From Tepidamorphaceae bacterium (GTDB lineage: Bacteria; Pseudomonadota; Alphaproteobacteria; Rhizobiales; JAKSCL01): a stretch of 64,000 nt of DNA. The first letter of the stretch is position 1. Each line of letters opens with the position of its first letter. The notes under the pieces are model-generated. The model searched no databases and was not told the origin of the DNA. It worked only from the letters and a program-made list of their open reading frames with translations. The DNA is taken from the NCBI GenBank assembly GCA_028289445.1, contig JANQPO010000004.1, forward strand, positions 62,001-126,000. Reading direction: 5' to 3'. Positions 17,574 through 28,977 of this stretch are shown here, piece by piece. Made by a program: the position numbers and the translations under genes.

Positions 17574-17975
17574 TTAAAGTGGATCTGCTAACCACACCGA
17601 CTTCACAAATTTATCCATATTATCAAATACTAATGTTACACTAATCCCATCAAATATCATCATAAACAACTTATTATGAATCTTCTTGTATCTATAGCTA
17701 TAATAATAATTGGTTTGGCGACTGTATTCCACGAATCCATTAGATTTAAAATTTCTATCAATGTAAATCTGCATCTCATCAAAGGTGCAATTCTTCCCTT
17801 CCAGAGTCCTGTCAAACAGTCTTCCAAATCCGGTACCAGCGTGTTGCTTATGACTACTTTCGACAAGACTTCCAATTTCTGACAAGGGCGGCGAGTTGAG
17901 AGCTTGCTCGCACGGGGTTTGAGCCATCACATCAGTTGCCAAGAGGCTGATCGTTACGGTGCTGAGCAACGCCAT
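17574..17975 (-). CDS. AT-rich secreted protein of unknown function
   Basis: A 133-aa protein from ATG 17975 with a signal peptide (ALLSTVTISLLATDVMAQ). The mature part has two Cys (PCEQALN, GKNCTFDEM), a tyrosine cluster (RQTNYYYSYRYKK) and a hydrophobic tail (FMMIFDGISVTLVFDNMDKF). Its base use is clearly more AT-rich than its surroundings, suggesting transfer. It ends 28 bases before the RTX gene, so the two are probably one transcript. I do not recognise a family. Confidence 0.6.
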   Translation of the reverse strand: MALLSTVTISLLATDVMAQTPCEQALNSPPLSEIGSLVESSHKQHAGTGFGRLFDRTLEGKNCTFDEMQIYIDRNFKSNGFVEYSRQTNYYYSYRYKKIHNKLFMMIFDGISVTLVFDNMDKFVKSVWLADPL

Positions 17976-18236
17976 TGCCGCAATTCGAGCCCGCAGACGG
18001 AATGCTCGGAATTGATGCAGCGACGTTGCGCCTTGTTTCGGCCGATCAAATCTGGCGGACCTGGCCACACGATATCGGGCGCGCACCCGCTGCCATTGCT
18101 CGCCACAGCGACTGGCACACCCATTCCCCAATCGGCGCCATCGCCTAAAACTCACCGAACCGCGCACGCCACTCCCCGAATCGCTACAACTCTACCGTGT
18201 CGCATTCCATACGCGGCTGAGGGTGTGGGTCAATCC

Positions 18237-18467
18237 ATGTTCGAGGAGATCAAAGCCGGCACGTCAATGGGTGAGATCGCCACACGATAGGGCGTCTCCC
18301 AGAGGCGCGTTGCCCGGCTGATCGATCTGGCTTTTCTGGCGCCCGATATCATCGAAGCAATCGTCCGCGGCCGGCAACCGGCCACTCTTACGACAGACGC
18401 TCTCGTGAAATTGCCGCACGCCGCGCTCTGGTCCGATCAGCGCCGGATCTTTTTCAGCGAGAAATAG
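18237..18467 (+). pseudogene. Serine-recombinase C-terminal remnant
   Basis: The frame reads FEEIKAGTSMGEIATR, a TAG at 18288-18290, then GVSQRRVARLIDLAFLAPDI, IEAIVRGRQPATLT, and ends DQRRIFFSEK. This resembles the C-terminal DNA-binding segment of large serine recombinases of phage and islands (EIAxREGVSxRYVARLLPLAFLAP). No resolvase catalytic domain precedes it. The start is approximate. It is a second trace of a lost mobile element, about 200 bases from tRNA-Ser. Confidence 0.68.
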
Positions 18468-18664
18468 GTCGGATCCATCGACTCGCCACGCCTAACCCCA
18501 CAGTGCAAACCGAACCGTGGAAATGGCAAACTGAGACTCACGCCACACCTGCGCCCCAATGGTCTCAAAAGGCGGTCAGTGCGCGCGCCGCGATCCGCCT
18601 AACCGTCGGGAATAAAGTGCAAATTGGGCTCAAGACCGCAGCACGCACCACCGTGCAGACTGGC

Positions 18665-18754
18665 TGGCGGAGAGAGAGGGATTCGAACCCTCGGTACGCT
18701 CACGCGCACAACGGTTTTCGAGACCGCCCCGTTCGACCACTCCGGCACCTCTCC
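18665..18754 (-). tRNA. tRNA-Ser (anticodon CGA)
   Basis: The minus strand gives a 90-nt class II tRNA with acceptor GGAGAGG pairing to TCTCTCC, discriminator G and encoded CCA, anticodon loop CTCGAAA with anticodon CGA, a long variable arm and T loop GGTTCGAATCC. All arms fold. Confidence 0.95.
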
Positions 18755-18982
18755 GCAAAAGGATGTCGATATGTGGCTCCGGTCGAAGCGGAGCGGACCC
18801 TACACAAGGGCGTGCCAGCACACAAGACATGTGCCCAGCGACTGCGGCCTGCTCATCGACAGCTCGATTGCTCCGGGCAAATTGTCGATGCCACAAACCG
18901 TCGTGCGCATCATCCTGCTTTGTGAACGGTCCTCAAGGCTATGGGAGCTCCGGCCACGTGATTCCTTATCCTAGCTTTGAAT
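18755..18982. other. Intergenic, nothing recognised
   Basis: No frame with family likeness, no clear repeat and no T-rich terminator was seen between tRNA-Ser and the FecR-domain gene. Confidence 0.4.
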
Positions 18983-19891
18983 TTACGAAGCGACTTCAGG
19001 CACTTCGTACTCGCCCCCTGCCCCATTCTCTTCAGGGTCCTCGGGCTCAGGCTCAGGCTCTGGTTCTGGTTCTGGCTCAGGCGCGGGTTCCGGCTCAGGC
19101 GTGGGCACCACGCCACCGCCGATAGTCTGGTCTTCGTTGGGTGGCGGATCGTCGCGCTCGCGTCGATCCAACGCCTCCTGGTGCCAAGTCGCGCGGGAGC
19201 TAATGTTGCAGTTTGCGGCACCGCGACGGAAGATGCTTTGGGTTCGATAAGAACTGGTGGCGAACGGAAAGATCACGTTCAGCGGCATATTGGTTTCTAG
19301 ATCGGTGACCGCGACTGGGTCGTCCGGTCCGCCAGATCCGATTTGAATGGCCTCGCACAGCGTATCGATAATCTTGCAGACCCCAGCGCTACACACGCGG
19401 ATGGGACCACCCTCGATCAACAGAGCGAAGGTCCGGCCGCTCGCGGTGTCGTGGGAGATGTCGAACATCGTTCCACGGACACCAATCGTCGCGACCGGTG
19501 TCCTCACAACGTTGTCGATCCTTGAAGAGGTCGTTGTGGTTACGAAACGCATCGCGCCGGCGAGGAGCTGATGTGTTCTGGGGCCGCCATAGACGGAGTC
19601 GTTGAGCACGACGCGTGCTTTCGGCCCGACGACAAAGGCTGTCGAATCCTCGAACTCGAATTCGCCTATGCTTCCGGCCTCGGTCGTGATCGTCTGATTT
19701 CGGAAGATCGAGTCTCGCGCCTTGAGGCGAACGGCATTTCCGGCTGATGTCGACCCTCGCACCACATTAGTCGTCTTGAGAGTATCGCCGATGACTTGTG
19801 CCGATGCGACACCGCTGGCTGACATGCCCGAAAAAAGCCCGAGCAAACCGGCGATCGCCACGCGCGCGAGGCTTGCAGATCCAAACGCCAT
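18983..19891 (-). CDS. Secreted FecR-domain protein with Pro-Glu repeat tail
   Basis: A 302-aa protein from ATG 19891 (a TTG at 19912 is possible). The signal peptide is ARVAIAGLLGLFSGMSASGVASAQ. Residues about 50-160 form a FecR-type beta domain (AVRLKARDSIFRNQTITTEA, SIGEFEFEDSTAFVVGPKAR, VRTPVATIGVRGTMFDI). A middle part has paired Cys (RVCSAGVCKIIDTLC). The C-terminus is low-complexity PEPEPEPEP followed by an acidic end. Unlike FecR anti-sigma partners it is an exported stand-alone protein, with no sigma factor nearby. Such exported FecR proteins are, as I recall, frequent in alphaproteobacteria, role unclear. Confidence 0.82.
   Translation of the reverse strand: MAFGSASLARVAIAGLLGLFSGMSASGVASAQVIGDTLKTTNVVRGSTSAGNAVRLKARDSIFRNQTITTEAGSIGEFEFEDSTAFVVGPKARVVLNDSVYGGPRTHQLLAGAMRFVTTTTSSRIDNVVRTPVATIGVRGTMFDISHDTASGRTFALLIEGGPIRVCSAGVCKIIDTLCEAIQIGSGGPDDPVAVTDLETNMPLNVIFPFATSSYRTQSIFRRGAANCNISSRATWHQEALDRRERDDPPPNEDQTIGGGVVPTPEPEPAPEPEPEPEPEPEPEDPEENGAGGEYEVPEVAS
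19043..19100 (-). repeat. Hexanucleotide repeats encoding Pro-Glu
   Basis: Near-perfect 6-base units (GGCTCA/GGTTCT on the plus strand) encode the PEPEPE tail of the FecR-domain protein. Such repeats may change in length by slippage without shifting the frame. Confidence 0.75.
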
Positions 19892-20134
19892 AATGACACC
19901 TATGGAGACCAAATAACCAAACTAAACTCGCCTACGATCATGGCGCGAGGGGCCGCGACGGTCGAGATTATCATTAAATTTGGGTTAATTAGCGCGATCC
20001 AGGCGTTATGCGGCTCACACTCTGCGCTCTTCGGTGGCGCTTGACAGTGAGGTCGCCGATCCATTAGACAAACGCCAGGGTGCGTGGTTGCCGATCAACC
20101 GCGCCGATTTTTTTTGATCAAGAAGCTTTAGCTC

Positions 20135-20755
20135 ATGTACGCAGTCATCAAGACCGGCGGCAAGCAGTACAAGGTCGCTCCGAACGACCTCTTGCGCGTC
20201 GAGAAATTGGATGCCGCAGCCGGCGATGCGGTCGTGTTCGACGAGGTTCTCGTGGTCGGAGACGGCGATGAGATTTCTCTCGGCGCGCCAAATGTCGACG
20301 GTGCGAGCGTCGCGGGCGAAGTCGTGGCCCAGATGCGCGACCGTAAGATCGTCGTCTTCAAAAAGAAGCGCCGGAAAAACTATCGCCGCACACGCGGACA
20401 TCGTCAGCACCTGACCGTCGTCAAGATCACCGACATCTTGACCGGCGGCGCCAAGCCGAAAGCGGCCAAGAAGACGCAAGAACCGAAGGCCGACAAGCCA
20501 GCCAAAGCGGCGGACGCGGAACCGCTCTTTACGGCCCCCGATGGTGAACCCGACGATTTGAAGAAGATTTCCGGCGTCGGACCGGCACTTGAGAAGAAGT
20601 TGCATGGTTTGGGTATCACGCAGTACGCCCAGATCGCGGCCTTCACGGCCGATGACGTTGCGCGGGTCGATGACGCGCTGTCGTTCAAGGGCCGGATCGA
20701 GCGCGACGACTGGATTGGCCAGGCCAAGGCGCTTGCGGCTGACGCCGACGACTAG
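20135..20755 (+). CDS. rplU: Ribosomal protein L21 with C-terminal helix-hairpin-helix extension
   Basis: A 206-aa protein. Residues 1-103 are normal L21 ([39 protein letters not shown]), a large-subunit protein that binds 23S rRNA. A lysine/alanine linker leads to residues about 135-206: [51 protein letters not shown], a helix-hairpin-helix domain also seen on other alphaproteobacterial proteins. Usual L21 is about 103 aa, so the gene is a fusion. It is 15 bases upstream of rpmA, the normal operon order. Confidence 0.96.
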   Translation: MYAVIKTGGKQYKVAPNDLLRVEKLDAAAGDAVVFDEVLVVGDGDEISLGAPNVDGASVAGEVVAQMRDRKIVVFKKKRRKNYRRTRGHRQHLTVVKITDILTGGAKPKAAKKTQEPKADKPAKAADAEPLFTAPDGEPDDLKKISGVGPALEKKLHGLGITQYAQIAAFTADDVARVDDALSFKGRIERDDWIGQAKALAADADD

Positions 20756-20770
20756 GACGAGGAGCGAAGA

Positions 20771-21040
20771 ATGGCACATAAGAAAGCAGGCGGCTCGTCC
20801 CGCAACGGCCGCGATTCCGCTGGCCGCCGCCTCGGCGTGAAGAAGTACGGCGGCGAGCACGTGATCCCAGGCAACATCATCGTGCGCCAGCGCGGCACCA
20901 AGTGTCACCCTGGCGACAATGTCGGCATCGGCAAGGATCACACGATTTTCGCAACGGCCGAAGGCAAGGTGGCGTTCGCCACCAAAGCCAATGGCCGCAC
21001 TTATGTATCCGTTCTCCCGATGATGGAGGCGGCCGAGTAG
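20771..21040 (+). CDS. rpmA: Ribosomal protein L27
   Basis: An 89-aa protein beginning [20 protein letters not shown], the invariant N-terminus that reaches the peptidyl-transferase centre, followed by [20 protein letters not shown] and [14 protein letters not shown]. The ribosome-binding site is GAGGAGCG. It follows rplU closely and is followed by a strong terminator. Confidence 0.98.
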   Translation: MAHKKAGGSSRNGRDSAGRRLGVKKYGGEHVIPGNIIVRQRGTKCHPGDNVGIGKDHTIFATAEGKVAFATKANGRTYVSVLPMMEAAE

Positions 21041-21105
21041 CGGCGGAACCAATCACGGTCCGCCGGTGTCTCATCAAACCGGCGGATCGACAAAGGGTCG
21101 AGATC

Positions 21106-21136
21106 AAAGGGGAGATGGAACACCATCTCCCCTTTT
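21106..21136 (+). terminator. Rho-independent terminator after rpmA
   Basis: A perfect 13-bp stem (AAAGGGGAGATGG / CCATCTCCCCTTT) with a 4-base loop, ending in TTTTT. It separates the ribosomal pair from the GNAT-obgE-proB run. Confidence 0.9.
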
Positions 21137-21161
21137 TCGTGTCGAACGGAGGAGTCGACCC

Positions 21162-21754
21162 ATGCTAGCGCAGCAGACAGAAGACCAAGAGACCAGTCCC
21201 GGACGCCGGATCGCGACACCGCGCCTCATTCTCCGCGCGCCGACGCTTTCAGACGTCGCGGCGATGGTGTCGCTTGCCAACAACAAACAGATCGCGGAGA
21301 ACACGGCCTCCATGCCGCATCCTTACGGCGCTAAGGACGCTGAGGCATGGATCGAACGATCGGGTGCCCTTGCTAAGGAAAAGGGCCATCGATCGGTTGT
21401 CTGCTTGAAATCCGACGAGGAGACGCTGATTGGCTGCGCTGGCTGGGGCAACGTGCCAGGTATCGATCTGCCGCAGGTGGGGTATTGGATCGGCGAGCCG
21501 AACTGGAACAACGGCTATGCGACGGAAGCCGCGCACGCCATGATCGACCATGCGTTCACCGTCGGCGGACTGGAACGTGTCGGCTGCGGCTGCCGCGTGA
21601 CAAACGGGGCGTCGCGACGGGTCATCGAAAAATGCGGCTTTCAGTATGAGGGCCTCGGCATGATCCATTTCCGATCCCACGCCGGATCCTTGCCGATTCT
21701 AAAATACCAGATGGATCGCGCGGCCTGGGCCAGCCTGAAGGCCTGGGGCGCGCA

Positions 21755-21758
<4 letters not shown>
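21162..21758 (+). CDS. GNAT acetyltransferase (RimJ-like)
   Basis: A 198-aa protein from ATG 21162 with site GGAGGAG. It opens ATPRLILRAPTLSDVAAMVSLANN, the usual RimJ/RimL-type start. The acetyl-CoA region reads VGYWIGEPNWNNGYATEAAHAMIDHAF, then VTNGASRRVIEKCGFQYEG. The substrate may be a protein N-terminus but is unproven. Its stop overlaps the start of the next GNAT gene (ATGA), so the pair is translationally coupled. Confidence 0.88.
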
Positions 21759-24452
<2,694 letters not shown>

Positions 24453-24477
24453 TAGGATCGAAGCGAAGAGGTACGTC

Positions 24478-25767
24478 ATGGACGCGCGTGTAGAAGACCA
24501 GACTGGCGCCGATCTTGAAACGGTCATGGCAAAGACCGGTGAGAGGGCGCGTGCCGCCGCGCGGCTGTTGGCGAATGCTCCGACAGACGCTCGTAACGCT
24601 GCTTTGATCGCCGCGGCCGAGGCCCTCATTGCCGCGACAGACACCATCCTTGATGCAAACGCCAAGGACGTTGACGCCGCGAAGGCCGCCGGTGTCACCA
24701 CCGCCTTCATCGATCGTTTGACGCTCACCCCGGACCGAGTGCACGCGATGGCAGACGGTCTCCGCGACATCGCCGTTCTCCCCGACCCCGTCGGGTCCGT
24801 CATCGCCGCATGGGACAGACCGAACGGCCTGAAGATCGAGCGCGTGCGCACGCCGCTCGGGGTGATCGGCATCATCTACGAGAGCCGCCCGAACGTGACG
24901 TCGGATGCCGGCGGGCTTTGCTTGAAGTCCGGCAATGCCGCGATCCTGCGCGGCGGCTCCGACAGCCTCCATTCCGCGCAAGCCATTCATGCCTGCCTGG
25001 TCGAGGGTCTGACGAAGGCGGGGTTGCCCGAGGCGGCGATCCAGATCGTCCCAAGTCGCGACAGATCGGCGGTCGGCATGATGCTCGCGGGTCTCAATGG
25101 CACCATCGATGTCATTGTGCCGCGCGGCGGCCGCAGCCTGGTCGAGCGTGTACAGGCAGAGGCGCGGACTCCCGTCTTCAGCCATCTTGACGGCATCTGC
25201 CACATCTACGTTCACGAAAGCGCCGATCCGGCAATGGCTGCGCCGCTCATCGTCAATGCCAAGATGCGGCGCACCGGTATTTGCGGCGCGGCGGAGTGCG
25301 TGCTGGTCGACAAAGGTGTCGCCGGCACTCTGGGCAAATCGGTCGTCGAAGCCCTGATCGACGCCGGCTGCGAGGTGCGGGGCGACGCCGCCATCCAGGC
25401 GCTGGACGATCGGGTCAAAGACGCAACGGACGACGATTGGGGATGCGAATTCCTCGATACGATCATCGCCATGCGCGTCGTGGCCGGACCCAATGACGCA
25501 CTCGACCATATCGCCCAATTCAGCTCAAGCCACACGGAGTCCATTCTCGCCGAGGACCAAGACGTTGCCGAGCGGTTCCTCAGCGAGGTCGACTCGGCCA
25601 TCGTCATGCATAACGCGTCGACACAGTTCGCCGATGGCGGCGAGTTCGGCATGGGCGCCGAAATCGGCATCGCCACGGGCCGCATGCATGCCCGCGGGCC
25701 CGTTGGCGTTGAACAGCTGACGACGTTCAATTATCGCGTCCGCGGCACCGGTCAGACCAGACCGTAA
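24478..25767 (+). CDS. proA: Gamma-glutamyl phosphate reductase
   Basis: A 429-aa aldehyde-dehydrogenase-fold enzyme making glutamate-5-semialdehyde from ProB's product with NADPH. Landmarks are [60 protein letters not shown] and the catalytic Cys region [19 protein letters not shown]. It lies 25 bases after proB. Confidence 0.97.
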   Translation: MDARVEDQTGADLETVMAKTGERARAAARLLANAPTDARNAALIAAAEALIAATDTILDANAKDVDAAKAAGVTTAFIDRLTLTPDRVHAMADGLRDIAVLPDPVGSVIAAWDRPNGLKIERVRTPLGVIGIIYESRPNVTSDAGGLCLKSGNAAILRGGSDSLHSAQAIHACLVEGLTKAGLPEAAIQIVPSRDRSAVGMMLAGLNGTIDVIVPRGGRSLVERVQAEARTPVFSHLDGICHIYVHESADPAMAAPLIVNAKMRRTGICGAAECVLVDKGVAGTLGKSVVEALIDAGCEVRGDAAIQALDDRVKDATDDDWGCEFLDTIIAMRVVAGPNDALDHIAQFSSSHTESILAEDQDVAERFLSEVDSAIVMHNASTQFADGGEFGMGAEIGIATGRMHARGPVGVEQLTTFNYRVRGTGQTRP

Positions 25768-25786
25768 TCCGACGGAGAGTTCCCGA

Positions 25787-26422
25787 TTGACGAGCGCCTA
25801 TATCTGGCCGCGCTTGCCGGCGCATGGAACCGGTCAGCGGATCGGCCTCCTTGGAGGATCGTTCAATCCGGCCCATCCGGGTCATCGGCATATCAGCGTC
25901 TTGGCTCTCAAGCAGCTGCAGCTTGATTGTATCTGGTGGCTGGTCACGCCCGGCAACCCCCTGAAGGACCACGCCGATCTGGCCGCGCTGCAAACCCGCA
26001 TCGCTAAGGCGCAAGCCGTCGCCAACCATCCGCGCATCATTGTGACCGGATTTGAGGCGGAAGCGGGAACCGCCTATACGGCCGACACGCTCGATCTGCT
26101 CAAAAGACGATGTCCGACCGTTCGCTTCACCTGGCTGATGGGCGCCGACAACCTAGCCGATTTTCATCGCTGGGATCGCTGGCGCCACATTGCGGAAACC
26201 ATGCCTTTCGCGGTGATTGATCGCCCTGGCGTAACGCTGAAGGCGATCGCGTCGCCCGCCGCGCGCGCATTGTCATACGCACGGCTCTCCAGACCGGAGT
26301 TTGTTGATCTGGGCAGCGTTCCGCCACCCGCATGGACATTTCTCTTTGGACCGCGATCGTCGGAATCATCCACGCGGCTGCGCGACCTGGAAAAAGGGCC
26401 AGTGCAAAGATTTATTGATTAG
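25787..26422 (+). CDS. nadD: Nicotinate-nucleotide adenylyltransferase
   Basis: A 211-aa protein starting at TTG 25787, with GACGGAGAG upstream. The nucleotidyltransferase motif GLLGGSFNPAHPGHRHIS carries the HxGH element; LMGADNLADFHRWDRW and the C-terminal SESSTRLRD (ISSTxxR element) complete the fold. It transfers AMP to nicotinate mononucleotide in NAD synthesis. nadD before rsfS and rlmH is the usual order. Confidence 0.95.
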   Translation: MTSAYIWPRLPAHGTGQRIGLLGGSFNPAHPGHRHISVLALKQLQLDCIWWLVTPGNPLKDHADLAALQTRIAKAQAVANHPRIIVTGFEAEAGTAYTADTLDLLKRRCPTVRFTWLMGADNLADFHRWDRWRHIAETMPFAVIDRPGVTLKAIASPAARALSYARLSRPEFVDLGSVPPPAWTFLFGPRSSESSTRLRDLEKGPVQRFID

Positions 26423-26542
26423 ACATATTTGACGAATATATCTTGGGTGTCGCGGGGTTGGAACTGCGAGTCAGATCTAGCGCCGTGACAGTTTCCGGCG
26501 CCGCTGTGCGCCAGTCAGAGCGAAAGGATCCGACTTCTGTCT

Positions 26543-26971
26543 ATGACATCCTCGCACGGGACCGTTCTCGGTAGCGTTATCCCGATCGAGCAGGCCGTCG
26601 GCGCCAACGGCGTTCCCGCCCTGCTCAAATTGGTGACCCAGTGCCTCGAAGACGCGAAAGCCGAGGACACGGTGACCATCGATCTCGACGGAAAATCCTC
26701 CATGGCTGACTATATCGTGGTGACATCCGGTCGCTCGAACCGGCATGTCGGCGCGATCGCGGATCAGTTGACCCGCGCCTTGAAGGACAACGGACATGGC
26801 CGTGCCAGCGTCGAAGGCCTGCCGCACTGTGATTGGGTTTTGATCGACGCGGGCGAAGTCATCGTCCATGTCTTCCGGCCGGAAGTTCGCGACTTCTACA
26901 ATCTGGAGAAAATGTGGCTGGCGCCATTGCCAGAAGCCGGCCAAGCGAGCGACGGCCTCAACGCCTCCTAA
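26543..26971 (+). CDS. rsfS: Ribosomal silencing factor
   Basis: A 142-aa protein of the RsfS/Iojap family: LKLVTQCLEDAKAEDTVTID, GKSSMADYIVVTSGRSNRHV, GLPHCDWVLIDAGEVIVHVF and RDFYNLEKMW. It binds L14 and blocks joining of subunits in starvation. It has an N-terminal extension of about 20 residues relative to short family members, so an internal start is possible. Confidence 0.95.
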   Translation: MTSSHGTVLGSVIPIEQAVGANGVPALLKLVTQCLEDAKAEDTVTIDLDGKSSMADYIVVTSGRSNRHVGAIADQLTRALKDNGHGRASVEGLPHCDWVLIDAGEVIVHVFRPEVRDFYNLEKMWLAPLPEAGQASDGLNAS

Positions 26972-27001
26972 GAGGCAGCCGCCGAACGGGGCGGAAACCG
27001 A

Positions 27002-27484
27002 ATGCGAATTGAAATCGCTGCCGTCGGCCGGATGCGGCGCGGCGCCGAGGCAGACCTTGTGTCGCTTTATCTCGACCGGGCGCGAAAGTCCGGCAGAGCC
27101 CTGGGTCTGACCGAATTCCGCCTAAGTGAAATCGATGAATCCCGCGCTGCCCGAGTCGAGGACCGCCAGCGCCAAGAAGCCGATAAGCTTAGCGCTGGTG
27201 CCGATACAACCGGCCGCCGCATCGTTCTGGACGAGACAGGAACGCTTATGGACAGCCGCGCCTTTGCAAATCAGCTCAGCCTTTGGTGCGATGATGGCGA
27301 TGCGATCTGCCGCTTCTTGGTTGGCGGACCGGACGGTCATGCCGAGGCTATGCGCCAGCAGGCCGATATCGTCATGGCGCTGGGGCGGCTAACCCTCCCA
27401 CATCTTCTCGCGCGTGTGGTCCTGGCTGAACAGCTCTACCGCGCGACGACCATCTTATTGGGCCACCCCTATCACAAGGACTAG
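27002..27484 (+). CDS. rlmH: 23S rRNA (pseudouridine1915-N3)-methyltransferase
   Basis: A 160-aa SPOUT methyltransferase. It shows LDETGTLMDSRAFANQLSLW, FLVGGPDGHAEAMRQQADIVMALGRLTLPHLLARVVLAEQLYRA in pieces typical of RlmH, and ends GHPYHKD at the trefoil knot. It modifies pseudouridine 1915 in helix 69. It follows rsfS by 30 bases. Confidence 0.96.
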   Translation: MRIEIAAVGRMRRGAEADLVSLYLDRARKSGRALGLTEFRLSEIDESRAARVEDRQRQEADKLSAGADTTGRRIVLDETGTLMDSRAFANQLSLWCDDGDAICRFLVGGPDGHAEAMRQQADIVMALGRLTLPHLLARVVLAEQLYRATTILLGHPYHKD

Positions 27485-27485
27485 A

Positions 27486-27530
27486 TCCCATCAGGCCTCA
27501 GTTTGGATCGACTAAGGCCCGATGGGGTCC
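27486..27530 (+). terminator. Hairpin after rlmH (possible terminator)
   Basis: An interrupted stem pairs CCCATC-GGCCT with AAGGCC-GATGGG right after the rlmH stop. No T-run follows, so it may act with Rho or stabilise the 3' end. Confidence 0.4.
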
Positions 27531-27574
27531 AACACGAAGGCTCACAACGTTGTTGATGGTCTCTTAAAGCGGCA

Positions 27575-28960
27575 ATGCCTACATATGGTCACATGATCCG
27601 CTTCACCGATGCGCGTCCGGCCGCAGCCACTGTGTTCGCAACAGCGATTGCATTGGGCATGTCATTCAACGCGCCGTTGGCACAGGATCGTGTGATCGAG
27701 AAGCGCCAGGAACTTGAAGAGATTACCAAGGCACTCGCCACGACCGAAGCATCGAGAGACGCCCTGGAAGACGAAGTCGCCGCTCTCGTCAAGGATCGCG
27801 CCGCACTGAACCGGCAGCTGCTTGACACGGCTGCCGCCGTGCAGGATCGCGAGAGCCAGGTCTCGGCGCTGGAAATCCGACTTGAGGACCTCGGCGTGCG
27901 CGAGCAAGACATGCGCGAGGCTTTGCGCGAACGACGCGAGATTTTGACCTATCTGATAGCCGCACTGCAGCGTGTCGGCCGCAATCCCCCGCCAGCACTT
28001 CTGGTTCATCCCGATGACGCCCTAGACTCGATTCGCTCGGCTCTCGCGCTTGGCGCCGTCGTTCCGCAAATGCGCGGCCAGGCGGAAGCCCTGATCGCCG
28101 ATCTGCGCGAGTTAAGCGACATCCGCAAATCGATCAACACGGACAAGAACGCCCTCACGATCGAGGCAGCGAGCCTCTTGCGCGAACAAGCCCGCCTGTC
28201 ACTCCTCATGGAAACCAAGCGGCAGCAGATCGAGCTGGAGCAAATCGAACTTGCTCGGCTGCAGATCCGCGCGGAGCAAATGGCGGCCAATGTTGAATCC
28301 TTCGCCGAGCTGATCGAAAGAATGGAAGCGGAAATCGACAGGTTCCGGTCGGTTCGGGCGTCGCGCGCCGAGGCGATCGCTGCCGCGGCCGAAGATGCTG
28401 GCGACGCACCGACGGCGGACCAGTATCGCTCCTACTACGAATCGCTACCACCCGACGACCCGACACCGGAAAATCCGCTCGTCGCCAAGAGCGATCCCAA
28501 CCGCATCACGCCGGCCCTTCCGTTCTCGGACGCCAAGCGGCTCCTCCCCCTCCCGGCGCGCGGCACTGTTTTGGCTCAGTTCGGCGACGAAAATACGTTC
28601 GGCGACGTTGCACGCGGTCTGTCGATCGCGACGCGCGCGGGTGCTCAAATCATCGCGCCGAGTGATGGTTGGGTTGTCTATTCCGGGCCGTTTCGGTCGT
28701 ATCAGCAACTCTTGATCATCGATGCCGGCGAGGGATATCATATGGTCCTGGCCGGCATGGATCGAGTGAGTGTCGGCTTGGGCCAGTTTGTTTTGGCAGG
28801 CGAACCGGTTGGCGCGATGAGCGCGGAGCCGGTGCGGATTGCCGCATCGGTTCTTACCGGTGGAAAATCCCAACCGGTTCTATATGTTGAGTTGCGAAAG
28901 GATGGCGCTGCGATCGATCCGACCCCGTGGTGGGCGGAACGGTCCGTCGCTCGTCAATAG
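27575..28960 (+). CDS. envC: EnvC-type murein hydrolase activator
   Basis: A 461-aa protein (an ATG at 27593 is an alternative start) with a signal peptide ending FNAPLAQ. Residues about 40-275 are long coiled coils (RQELEEITKALATTEASRDA and so on). The C-terminal about 130 residues form an M23/LytM fold: GTVLAQFGDENTFGDVARGL, SIATRAGAQIIAPSDGWVVYSGPF, QPVLYVELRKDGAAIDPTPWW. The HxxxD and HxH zinc ligands of active M23 peptidases are missing, as in EnvC, which activates amidases at the septum. It is followed by ctpA. Confidence 0.9.
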   Translation: MPTYGHMIRFTDARPAAATVFATAIALGMSFNAPLAQDRVIEKRQELEEITKALATTEASRDALEDEVAALVKDRAALNRQLLDTAAAVQDRESQVSALEIRLEDLGVREQDMREALRERREILTYLIAALQRVGRNPPPALLVHPDDALDSIRSALALGAVVPQMRGQAEALIADLRELSDIRKSINTDKNALTIEAASLLREQARLSLLMETKRQQIELEQIELARLQIRAEQMAANVESFAELIERMEAEIDRFRSVRASRAEAIAAAAEDAGDAPTADQYRSYYESLPPDDPTPENPLVAKSDPNRITPALPFSDAKRLLPLPARGTVLAQFGDENTFGDVARGLSIATRAGAQIIAPSDGWVVYSGPFRSYQQLLIIDAGEGYHMVLAGMDRVSVGLGQFVLAGEPVGAMSAEPVRIAASVLTGGKSQPVLYVELRKDGAAIDPTPWWAERSVARQ

Positions 28961-28977
28961 GATAAGGTGACGATACA

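Noticed and set aside
18503..18974. Plus-strand frames across tRNA-Ser
   Set aside because: They run through the tRNA and have no likeness to known proteins.
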